DNA from: Parerythrobacter jejuensis
GTDB taxonomy: Bacteria > Pseudomonadota > Alphaproteobacteria > Sphingomonadales > Sphingomonadaceae
DNA: 64,000 nt
Reading direction: 5' to 3'
Assembly: GCF_039536765.1 (NCBI RefSeq)
Contig: NZ_BAAAZF010000001.1
Location: forward strand, 1,922,001 to 1,986,000
Below the pieces are notes generated by a model that saw only the letters and a program-made list of their open reading frames with translations, was not told the origin of the DNA and did no database searches. Every line of letters begins with the position of its first letter. The first letter of the stretch is position 1. A program made the translations under genes and the position numbers. Positions 55,096-62,431 of the stretch are shown here, one piece after another.

Positions 55096-56271
55096 TCACA
55101 GCGCAAGTTCCCCAAGCGCCTTCACCGCCGCATCGCTGGCTAGGTGCCCGTAGTGGCGCTCGATCATCTCGGCGCTCGTGCCCGAAATTTGCGCAATAGT
55201 GAGTAGCGGCAATCCCGCGCTCACAAGGTCCGTTATGGTGCTATGGCGCAAGGTGTAGGCAGTGGCATCGGCTGGTAGCTCGGCAGCAGTTACGGCGGTT
55301 GCAATGGGCCGTTTCCAGCTATCCTTGTCCCATGCCTTGCCGTTAGCGCGCATGAAGAGCGGAGCGCCTGGCAGCTTGTTCTTGGCCTGCTTGGCGAGCA
55401 GTTGCGCTGCCTCCTGCGGCAACTGAATGCGGCGCGGTTTCCCGGTCTTGTCCTTGCCGATGGTGAGTTCCGCCGTGCGCTTGTCGAAGTCGCCAGCGGT
55501 GAGCGCCGCCATAGCTCCGGGACGAAGCGGCAAGAGGCACAAGGCGCGGACAAACGGCGCTGCCTCTGCATCGGTGCTCTCGATCAGTTTCTTGCGCTGC
55601 TTGCGGTCCAGATAGAGCGTGCGGCGTCCGTTGGCGTTGGGAATGGCCTTCAAGGCTTCCTGCCATGCCGCTTCGCTATTCGGTGCGCCGGGTGACAGAA
55701 CCTTGCTCAAAGCCGCTCGTAGTACGGCCATGTCCCGATTGACGGTGGATGGTGCCCGCTCGCGCTCGACCGGATCGCCCTTCTTGCGTCGGCTCACCAA
55801 TGCAGGTTGTGCTTCCAGCCGCTCGCGCCATTCCTTGACGTGACGGCGGCGCAGCTTGTCCAGCTTCACCTTGGCGATTGCATCCTCATAGACGTAGCGC
55901 TTGAAGCGCTGCTCGGCTTCCGGGCGGTCCTTGGCATACTCACGGCAGGCATCGGCAACGGTTTCGATCTTTGCGCGGATTTCTCCGCCCGATTCCACAA
56001 GCTCGGCAAGCTTCTCTGCTTCCATCTTGGCTGCTGCGAACATCGCGTTGCCGGGCAGCGTGCCGAAATCGCCAAGCGACTTCACCTGATAGCGGCTGGC
56101 ATCCTCGTCATAGACGCGGGCAATCCATGTGCCCTTGCCCCCGCGCTTGGAGGGCCTGAAGCCAAGGAAGCATCCGGCGCGCAACCTTTGCCAGTGCGGC
56201 TCGCGTTGCACTTTCAACCGCTCCCGGTTGCCGACTTTGCTCAGGTCCAATGCCACTACCTGTTCCCTCAT
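55096..56271 (-). CDS. Tyrosine-type site-specific integrase
   Basis: A 391-residue recombinase. An N-terminal arm-binding region (GFRPSKRGGKGTWIARVYDE), a SAM-like core domain and a C-terminal catalytic domain with R in LLPLRPGAMAAL, K in GKDKTGKPRRIQLP, TAYTLRHSTITD (the HxxR position reads YxxR), the second His/Trp region in GTSAEMIERHYGHL and the nucleophilic Tyr there. It inserts the element into tRNA-Arg. The start ATG (56269-56271) lies at the edge of the right-end arm repeat, so binding there could repress its own gene. Confidence 0.93.
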   Translation of the reverse strand: MREQVVALDLSKVGNRERLKVQREPHWQRLRAGCFLGFRPSKRGGKGTWIARVYDEDASRYQVKSLGDFGTLPGNAMFAAAKMEAEKLAELVESGGEIRAKIETVADACREYAKDRPEAEQRFKRYVYEDAIAKVKLDKLRRRHVKEWRERLEAQPALVSRRKKGDPVERERAPSTVNRDMAVLRAALSKVLSPGAPNSEAAWQEALKAIPNANGRRTLYLDRKQRKKLIESTDAEAAPFVRALCLLPLRPGAMAALTAGDFDKRTAELTIGKDKTGKPRRIQLPQEAAQLLAKQAKNKLPGAPLFMRANGKAWDKDSWKRPIATAVTAAELPADATAYTLRHSTITDLVSAGLPLLTIAQISGTSAEMIERHYGHLASDAAVKALGELAL

Positions 56272-56273
56272 TC

Positions 56274-56304
56274 CGTTCCGTATGGAATGCGTATGGAATA
56301 CATG
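56274..56304 (+). repeat. Right-end copy of the arm-type repeat, in the integrase leader
   Basis: Contains TTCCGTATGGAATG followed by GTATGGAATACATG. It matches 47829-47859 at 28 of 31 positions in the same orientation. It overlaps the leader of the integrase gene and lies about 94 bases inside attR. Confidence 0.72.
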
Positions 56305-56397
56305 CAGGGATTATCGGGAACAAGCAGAGATAGGAAATGACGCTATTTCAGGGCTTTCAGTGTTTCAGCTTGTCCCGCATTGTGCGGAAACTCTGCA

Positions 56398-56442
56398 CTC
56401 CGAAGGCAGAGGTCACAGGTTCGAATCCTGTCGGGTGCGCCA
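56398..56442 (+). repeat. attR: 45-bp direct repeat
   Basis: Exact copy of tRNA-Arg positions 47755-47799 including the CCA. No tRNA 5' half precedes it. It ends 9 bases before the stop codon of the acyl-CoA synthetase gene. Confidence 0.93.
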
Positions 56443-56451
56443 TTGCGTGCG

Positions 56452-57990
56452 CTAATTTACCGCCCTCTCTTTTCCTTCCCAATACGGTGCACGCAATTCA
56501 CGGCGCAGGATTTTGCCGGACGGATTGCGTGGAAGGGCTTCGATGAAATCAACCGATTTCGGGCATTTGAAACCGGCAATCCGTTCCCGGGCATGGCCGA
56601 TGATGCTGTCTTCGCTTGGGGTGCAACCTGGCTTCGCGACGACGACGGCCTTGACGGTCTCGCCCCACTTTTCGTCAGGAACGCCAATCACGGCAACATC
56701 GGCAACTTCATCATGCCCGAACAGGGCGCTTTCGACTTCTGCCGGATAGACGTTCTCGCCGCCGGAGATAATCATGTCCTTGATCCGGTCCTGGATGTAG
56801 AGATAGCCTTCCTCATCCACGATCCCGGCGTCACCGGTACGCAACCAGCCATCGCCGGTCAGCGTCTTGGCGTTCTCTTCCGGCCGGTTCCAGTATTCGA
56901 GCATGGTGGTCGGGCTCTTGATCAGCACTTCGCCGATTTCGCCTGTCGGCACTGGCGTCAAACTCTCGTCGACGATCTGGATTTCTACGCCTGGCAGGGG
57001 CTTGCCGGCACTGCGCATGACTCTCTCACGGCCCGGGCGATGATCGTCCGGCGGGAGACTGACCACTGTGCCATAGGTTTCGGTCATTCCATAGAGCTGG
57101 GCAAATTCGCAGCCGAGCCGCTCGACACCTTCTTTGAGAAGGTCGAGCGGGATCGGGCTCGCACCATAGGTCAGCCCCTTGATCGAAGAGAAGTCGGCGT
57201 CATTGGCGTCGGGATGCGATAGCAGCACGCGGATGGCAGCAGGCACGAGGAATATCCATTTGACGCGGTAGTCGCGGATATCCTTGATCGTCAGAGCTGG
57301 ATCGAATTCGGCGTGGACGATCAGTTCCTGGCCCGCGAGAGCCGCCCCGGCAGCCGAGCCGACGCCAGCGATGTGGCCATACGGCATGGCAAGGATCATC
57401 GTGTCGCCCGGATCGGCATTGTACCAGTAGATGTCGTTCTCTTGCAGGATGGGCCGCATCGCCGTGCCATTATAGTGGCTCAGGACAACGCCTTTCGGCA
57501 TGCCGGTGGTGCCTGATGTATACAGCTGCAAGAACGGATCTTGTGCAGTTACCTGAGTGGCGACGCCGCTGTCGGATTGGGCATCGCGCCAAGCTTCGAA
57601 CTCGCGTTCCATCACGATTTTCTGGCCGTCGAAGGGGACGCTTTCGAACCCTTCCTCGACGAACAAGATCGTGGCGCCAGCATCTTTGGTGATAAAGTCG
57701 ACCTCTGGTGCTGCCAGGCGCCAGATCACAGGCACAAAGACATAGCCGCCCCGTGCGCAGCCCAACGCAAGCTCCACTGCGTGATCGCTGTTCTTGCCCA
57801 GATAGGCGATCCGGTCGCCCTTGGAGTATCCTTTGGCCGCCAGTCCATTGGCGATCTGGTCGGCATGGCGATCAAACGCGGCGTAGTCGGTCACCCGGTC
57901 TCCAAACCGCAAGGCGATCTGGTCGGGCCGTTCCTGGGCATGCGCTGCGAGGGCTTCTCCGAACGTTTGCGGGTGAAGGGTGGTCGCCAT
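56452..57990 (-). CDS. Acyl-CoA synthetase (AMP-forming)
   Basis: A 512-residue AMP-dependent ligase. P-loop LYTSGTTGMPKGVV near residue 160, YGMTETYGT (A5), GWLRTGDAGIVDEEGYL (A7-A8), RIKDMIISGGENVYP and the C-terminal lysine in NPSGKILRREL are all present. It matches medium/long-chain or aromatic acyl-CoA ligases; the substrate is not evident. The gene lies just outside the element's right repeat and is intact. Confidence 0.9.
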   Translation of the reverse strand: MATTLHPQTFGEALAAHAQERPDQIALRFGDRVTDYAAFDRHADQIANGLAAKGYSKGDRIAYLGKNSDHAVELALGCARGGYVFVPVIWRLAAPEVDFITKDAGATILFVEEGFESVPFDGQKIVMEREFEAWRDAQSDSGVATQVTAQDPFLQLYTSGTTGMPKGVVLSHYNGTAMRPILQENDIYWYNADPGDTMILAMPYGHIAGVGSAAGAALAGQELIVHAEFDPALTIKDIRDYRVKWIFLVPAAIRVLLSHPDANDADFSSIKGLTYGASPIPLDLLKEGVERLGCEFAQLYGMTETYGTVVSLPPDDHRPGRERVMRSAGKPLPGVEIQIVDESLTPVPTGEIGEVLIKSPTTMLEYWNRPEENAKTLTGDGWLRTGDAGIVDEEGYLYIQDRIKDMIISGGENVYPAEVESALFGHDEVADVAVIGVPDEKWGETVKAVVVAKPGCTPSEDSIIGHARERIAGFKCPKSVDFIEALPRNPSGKILRRELRAPYWEGKERAVN

Positions 57991-58141
57991 TGTCCGTTAC
58001 TCTCCTGTCGGGGCCGAATCGGCCTTCTCGTTGTGTGTGATCCTGTCCGCAGGCGGCCTGCTAGTCAAAAGGCGATTTTTCCGATGAGAGGCATGGGAAA
58101 GCACTGGCCCAATCCATGGTTTCGCGGCATGGCAGGGGAGC

Positions 58142-59122
58142 ATGAGCGAGCAGGCGCCCATCAAATTGTCCGAAATGCCCGGCCTCCCGGTCACGGGGGT
58201 GCTGTACAATCCGCGCAGCCACCGCAATCGTGACCGTCAGGTGGTTGAACCGGATTACCCAGTCATCCGTGTGGAGCAGCCCCAGCGCCGCCGCGATCTC
58301 AAGGCTGCGATGCAGCGCTTCGTCGACAGCGGAGTGGAGCTTCTGGTCATCAACGGTGGTGACGGGACTGTGCGCGATGCCCTGACCGGCGGGGCAATGG
58401 TATTTGGCGACAAATGGCCTGACATCGCTGTCTTGCCGCGCGGCAAGACCAACGCACTGACGATCGATCTTGAAATGCCCAAGAGCTGGTCGCTGGAAGA
58501 AGCGATCATCGCGCATCGGGACGGCACGCGCGTGCAGCGCCAGCCGATGATGTTGCGCCCGATGGATGGCCAGGAACTAACCCGGCTGGGCTTTGTGCTC
58601 GGTGCAGGGATGTTCATGGCCGCTATCGATTCCGGCCAGGACGCGCATCGTTTCGGTGCGTTTGATGGACTCGCGGTTGCCGTGACAACGGTCTGGGGCG
58701 TGGCCCAATTGCTGTTCGGGACCAACGCAAATCCATGGCGGCGCGGCGCGGAGGCGCGGATCATGCTTGGCGAGGACATGAAGGAACTGCCGCGTTCGAA
58801 ACTCGGAGATCCGGCAGCACGGGCCCTGATCTTCATGTCGACAATGACCAAGTTTCCGGCCGGGATTAGGCCTTTCGGGGATGCAGGCGGGCCCATCCGG
58901 CTCGCAGTCATCGATACCATGCGCAGGCGCGTCGTTGCGCAAGCGCCCTGGCTTCTTAGTGGCAAGCATCTGGGCGACATGGATAAGCTTGGATTGCACC
59001 AGGTAGGCACCGACCGTATCGAGCTCGATCTGGGCGATCGCTTTATCCTCGATGGTGAAGTGTTCGCGCCCGGTCGATACTGTGTCACGCCAGGTCCGAT
59101 GCTCAATTTCGTGGTGCCATGA
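58142..59122 (+). CDS. Diacylglycerol/lipid kinase-family protein
   Basis: A 326-residue protein with the DAGK catalytic motif VINGGDGTVRDA (GGDGT at residues 72-76), VLPRGKTNALTID and a C-terminal beta domain with RIELDLGDRFILDGEVF. These are marks of the DgkB/YegS superfamily. It should phosphorylate diacylglycerol or a sphingoid base; sphingomonads make sphingolipids, so either is possible. Its stop overlaps the next gene (ATGA). Confidence 0.87.
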   Translation: MSEQAPIKLSEMPGLPVTGVLYNPRSHRNRDRQVVEPDYPVIRVEQPQRRRDLKAAMQRFVDSGVELLVINGGDGTVRDALTGGAMVFGDKWPDIAVLPRGKTNALTIDLEMPKSWSLEEAIIAHRDGTRVQRQPMMLRPMDGQELTRLGFVLGAGMFMAAIDSGQDAHRFGAFDGLAVAVTTVWGVAQLLFGTNANPWRRGAEARIMLGEDMKELPRSKLGDPAARALIFMSTMTKFPAGIRPFGDAGGPIRLAVIDTMRRRVVAQAPWLLSGKHLGDMDKLGLHQVGTDRIELDLGDRFILDGEVFAPGRYCVTPGPMLNFVVP

Positions 59123-60015
59123 ATACGGGGCTAGGCCAGCGCATCGCCGTCCAGTTGCGGCAAGACGTAAGGCCCGAAGTCGCTGCCTATGCCCAGGCCT
59201 TGGCGGAAGAAGCAGGCGCAATGGCTGCGTTGTTCTACGGGTCAAATTTGCGCACCGGCTCGCTGGAAGGTGTGCTTGATTTCTATGTGCTGTTGCCGGG
59301 TAAGCAACAGGAGAAGATCTGGCCCAAAGTGAGCTATCACGAGTGCGATCTGGGCGGGGCAGTCTTGCGCGCCAAAGTTGCGACATTGAGCTTCGAGCAG
59401 TTTGCCAAGGCCTGCCGCGGTGAAAGCCGCGACACCACAATTTGGGCCCGGTTCGTACAGCCGAGTGCGTTGGTATGGCTGGCAGGGGAGCCGTTGGTCG
59501 ACGGGGTGGTAAATGCCATTGCCCAGGCCGCGAGGACGGCCGCGCGGCTGGCGGTTGCGCTCGGGCCGGACAGCGGGGTGGCCGAAGACTACTGGCGTGC
59601 ACTCTTTCAGGCGACCTACCAAGCGGAATTCCGGGTCGAAAAAGCAGGGCGAGAGGATTCCATCCTGTCAGCCAATGCGGAGCATTTCGCGGGCCTCTTG
59701 CCGTTGGCTCTGGAGGCCGATGGCATCCGCTTCACACAAGAAGGCTCGGTGCTGACGCCCGAGCTCGGCCCAGGGCAACGCAAGGAAATTCGGCACTGGT
59801 GGGCTCGCAGGCGCCGCTTTGGAAAGCCGCTCAACCTGCTACGGCTGGCCAAGGCCACCACGACATTCGAGGGTGCGGCCAGCTATGCTGCCTGGAAGGT
59901 CGAGCGGCACACAGGAGTGAAGATTGAAGTGACGCCATTTCGGGAGCGTCATCCACTGATGGCTGCTCCAGGGGCGCTGTTCGAAGTGCTTCGGGCGCGG
60001 CGCAAAGCCGGGTGA
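59119..60015 (+). CDS. Nucleotidyltransferase-fold protein resembling Tam41
   Basis: A 298-residue cytoplasmic protein. Near its start FYGSNLRTGSLEGVLDFYVLLP has the Y-G-S ... D-F pattern of a nucleotidyltransferase fold (Y40-G41-S42 and D54). That arrangement is similar to the mitochondrial-type CDP-diacylglycerol synthase Tam41. The remainder, such as AATYQAEFRVEKAGREDSI-like helices, fits that family only loosely. It overlaps the lipid kinase gene by four bases, which fits a phospholipid role: kinase makes phosphatidate, this enzyme could make CDP-DAG. The assignment is tentative. Confidence 0.7.
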   Translation: MNTGLGQRIAVQLRQDVRPEVAAYAQALAEEAGAMAALFYGSNLRTGSLEGVLDFYVLLPGKQQEKIWPKVSYHECDLGGAVLRAKVATLSFEQFAKACRGESRDTTIWARFVQPSALVWLAGEPLVDGVVNAIAQAARTAARLAVALGPDSGVAEDYWRALFQATYQAEFRVEKAGREDSILSANAEHFAGLLPLALEADGIRFTQEGSVLTPELGPGQRKEIRHWWARRRRFGKPLNLLRLAKATTTFEGAASYAAWKVERHTGVKIEVTPFRERHPLMAAPGALFEVLRARRKAG

Positions 60016-60516
60016 TTATCCGAAATAGCGCATCCGTACCCGGATCGACTTTACCCCTGGCCCCACCGAAATACGGGTCTTTTTGTAACTCGGCTTGCCA
60101 AGGTTGAAGATGTTGATCGAAGGGTTGTTCGACATCGCACCACCATCTTGGCGGATATCGGTGCTGCCATTGCCGTTGGCATCATGGCGTACGGCGATGC
60201 CGTAGATGCCATTCCGGGGTACAGGCATGCAAAAGGTCATCGTGCCAGCACGCGCCGGAGCTTCGATACGGTTGATCCAACGCCCCTTTTCAAGCCAGTC
60301 AGCCTTGGTTCCGCGATAGGATTGTACGCGTACAGAACCGGTTGACGACCGAACACCGTCAATCGTGACGAGCACCGATGGCCCGGCACCCGAATGGCAC
60401 TTGGACATGTCGTTGCCGATTTTCTGGCGATATTGGGCATGCGCCGGCGCCGCGATACCGGATACGGCGAGCGCGAGCAGAGCGGCGGCGGAAAATGCCT
60501 TGGTGAAATGTGTCAT
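60016..60516 (-). CDS. DUF2141 family exported protein
   Basis: A 166-residue precursor with signal peptide ending AHAQ at 28. The DUF2141 core includes SVLVTIDGVRSSTGSVRVQSYRG, MTFCMPVPRNGIYGIAVRHDANGNGSTDIRQDGGAMSNNPS. The HDANGNGSTD loop resembles a calcium-binding loop and parallels the protein at 44458-44922. Its function is unknown. Confidence 0.85.
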   Translation of the reverse strand: MTHFTKAFSAAALLALAVSGIAAPAHAQYRQKIGNDMSKCHSGAGPSVLVTIDGVRSSTGSVRVQSYRGTKADWLEKGRWINRIEAPARAGTMTFCMPVPRNGIYGIAVRHDANGNGSTDIRQDGGAMSNNPSINIFNLGKPSYKKTRISVGPGVKSIRVRMRYFG

Positions 60517-60657
60517 CTAAAATGTTCCGGCAACAAATATGCTACCGATCCCTGATTGCTGTGATTTGGCGGTTTTGCCCCGCGATATGACGCCTGAATA
60601 GGTCAGAGCGGCTGAATTGGCCCTGAATTGCCATGTTCGTTGCCAGACAGCTTTCCT

Positions 60658-62361
60658 TCAGCGCACGCTTTCGTCGCTCGCGATCCGGCCATTGACGAGT
60701 GTCACTTTGCGAGGGGCAAGGTCGGTCAGCGCACCACGGTGCCCGATCGCCAAAATCGTCAGCGTGCCGCGCAGATCTGCCACCGCCCGAGCTACGGACT
60801 GGTCTGCATTGGAATCAAGTGCGCTGGTTGCCTCGTCGAGGATCAACAAGGCGGGGTCGCGCAACAGTGCCCGCGCCAGCACAATCCTTTGCCGTTCCCC
60901 ACCGGAAAGCTGGCGCCCTCCTTCTCCGACGTGACAATCGAGCCCGCCGGGCAAGTCTGCGACGAACCCTGCCGATGCTTGTTGCAGCGCTCTTTCAAGC
61001 GCGGCTTCGCTGGCCTCGGCATCGGCCCAGGTCAGGTTTTCCCGGATCGTGCCGTGAAACAGGATGGGTTGCTGATCGACATAGGCGACGCGGCGGCGCC
61101 ACGATTGACGCAAAGCCGGATCCAAAGCCACCCCATCGATCAACACTTCGCCCTGGTCTGGGCTCAACAGGCCGCCGGCTATATCCGCGAGAGTGCTCTT
61201 GCCCGCGCCTGATGGTCCGACCAGGGCGACAAACTCACCCGCCGAGATGGAAAGCGAAACGCTCTGCAACGTGGCGGCATCCTCGCGATGAGATAGGCCC
61301 ACATTCTCGAAGGCAATCTCGCGCGTGAACTGGGGTGGATGCGCCGCCACGAGCCCGGTGATTTCGGCCGCGCCTTCTGCCTCGCGTATCAGCGTGTCAG
61401 CCGCGATCACTGCTGGTGCCGTGTGCGACCACATTTGCCACGCATCGAGGAGCGCACCGAGCTGCGGCAGCGCGCGCGCAAACAGTGCAACCAGCGGCAG
61501 GACGAGCAAGGCAGGGTAGCTCCACACCTCGAAGGCCAGCCAAACCAGAATTGCGACGAGCAAGGCCGCGCAGGCTTGGAGCATTCCGCGCGCCCGGGCA
61601 TTATCGATGGCAAAGCGAAGCCGCACACGTCGCAGCGACTGGAACCCTTCGATCATCTGTTCTTCAGCAAAACGTTCCTTGCCGAAGCTCTTGACCACAC
61701 GGGCTGCATCCAGGTTTTCCTCCAGGCGGCCGTAAATCACACGGTATTTCTCGCCCATGGCCTGCCCCAGCCCGCGGGCGCGGCGGCGAAGGCTACCGTA
61801 GAGCGCAAAAACCAATCCGCCGGCGACAAAGCCCGCCAGGGCCACGATCGGCGAAATCGTCAGAGCAGCGAGGCCAATCGCAAGGATGCCGATCACCAGC
61901 CTCACCAGGCCAGCCAGTTGGTCGAGGGCGACAGCTGACCGGTCGACTTCGGAAATTAGCAATGCGCGATTGTCGCTTTGGCGCATCCTTGAAAGAGTGC
62001 GCCAGTCGGCCCCCAGCAACGCGGCGAAGGCGCGCTGGCGCAATCCATCGACTATTGCGATATTCTGTTTGAGCGAGAGGATCGTGCGCGCATATTCGGC
62101 GGCTGCGCGCAGAATAATCAAGCCAGCAAAAATGGCGAGAATCTCGGCAAGTCCCGGCTGCCAGCCGAGTGCAGCCAAGCCATCCTGGACGGGCGAAAAC
62201 GCGCTTTGTGCAGAAGTATCGACAATAGCGCCCAATAGAGGGACCAGGAGCACGAAACCGACGCCTTCGGTGATAGCGGCGAAGGCCGAAAGCCCCAGAA
62301 TGATGGTAAGCCGCCGTTTGTCTGCAAGGCGCAGCAAGATCTGGATCGCATGCCCAATCAT
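60658..62361 (-). CDS. ABC transporter, fused permease and ATPase (exporter)
   Basis: A 567-residue exporter half. Six membrane helices fill residues ~15-310 (TIILGLSAFAAITEGVGFVLLVPLLG, LVRLVIGILAIGLAALTIS). The nucleotide-binding domain has Walker A VGPSGAGKST, Q-loop DQQPILFHGTI, signature LSGGERQRI and Walker B LLILDEATSALD. It lies 70 bases behind an asparagine-synthetase-like gene, the pairing seen for lasso-peptide export proteins. No peptidase domain is present. Confidence 0.9.
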   Translation of the reverse strand: MIGHAIQILLRLADKRRLTIILGLSAFAAITEGVGFVLLVPLLGAIVDTSAQSAFSPVQDGLAALGWQPGLAEILAIFAGLIILRAAAEYARTILSLKQNIAIVDGLRQRAFAALLGADWRTLSRMRQSDNRALLISEVDRSAVALDQLAGLVRLVIGILAIGLAALTISPIVALAGFVAGGLVFALYGSLRRRARGLGQAMGEKYRVIYGRLEENLDAARVVKSFGKERFAEEQMIEGFQSLRRVRLRFAIDNARARGMLQACAALLVAILVWLAFEVWSYPALLVLPLVALFARALPQLGALLDAWQMWSHTAPAVIAADTLIREAEGAAEITGLVAAHPPQFTREIAFENVGLSHREDAATLQSVSLSISAGEFVALVGPSGAGKSTLADIAGGLLSPDQGEVLIDGVALDPALRQSWRRRVAYVDQQPILFHGTIRENLTWADAEASEAALERALQQASAGFVADLPGGLDCHVGEGGRQLSGGERQRIVLARALLRDPALLILDEATSALDSNADQSVARAVADLRGTLTILAIGHRGALTDLAPRKVTLVNGRIASDESVR

Positions 62362-62431
62362 TGTGAATGGGAAGCTAGCAGCGCAAAGCAGCTGTGTCCC
62401 ACTTCTATTTCACGGCCTTGCCCAGCCTGCG

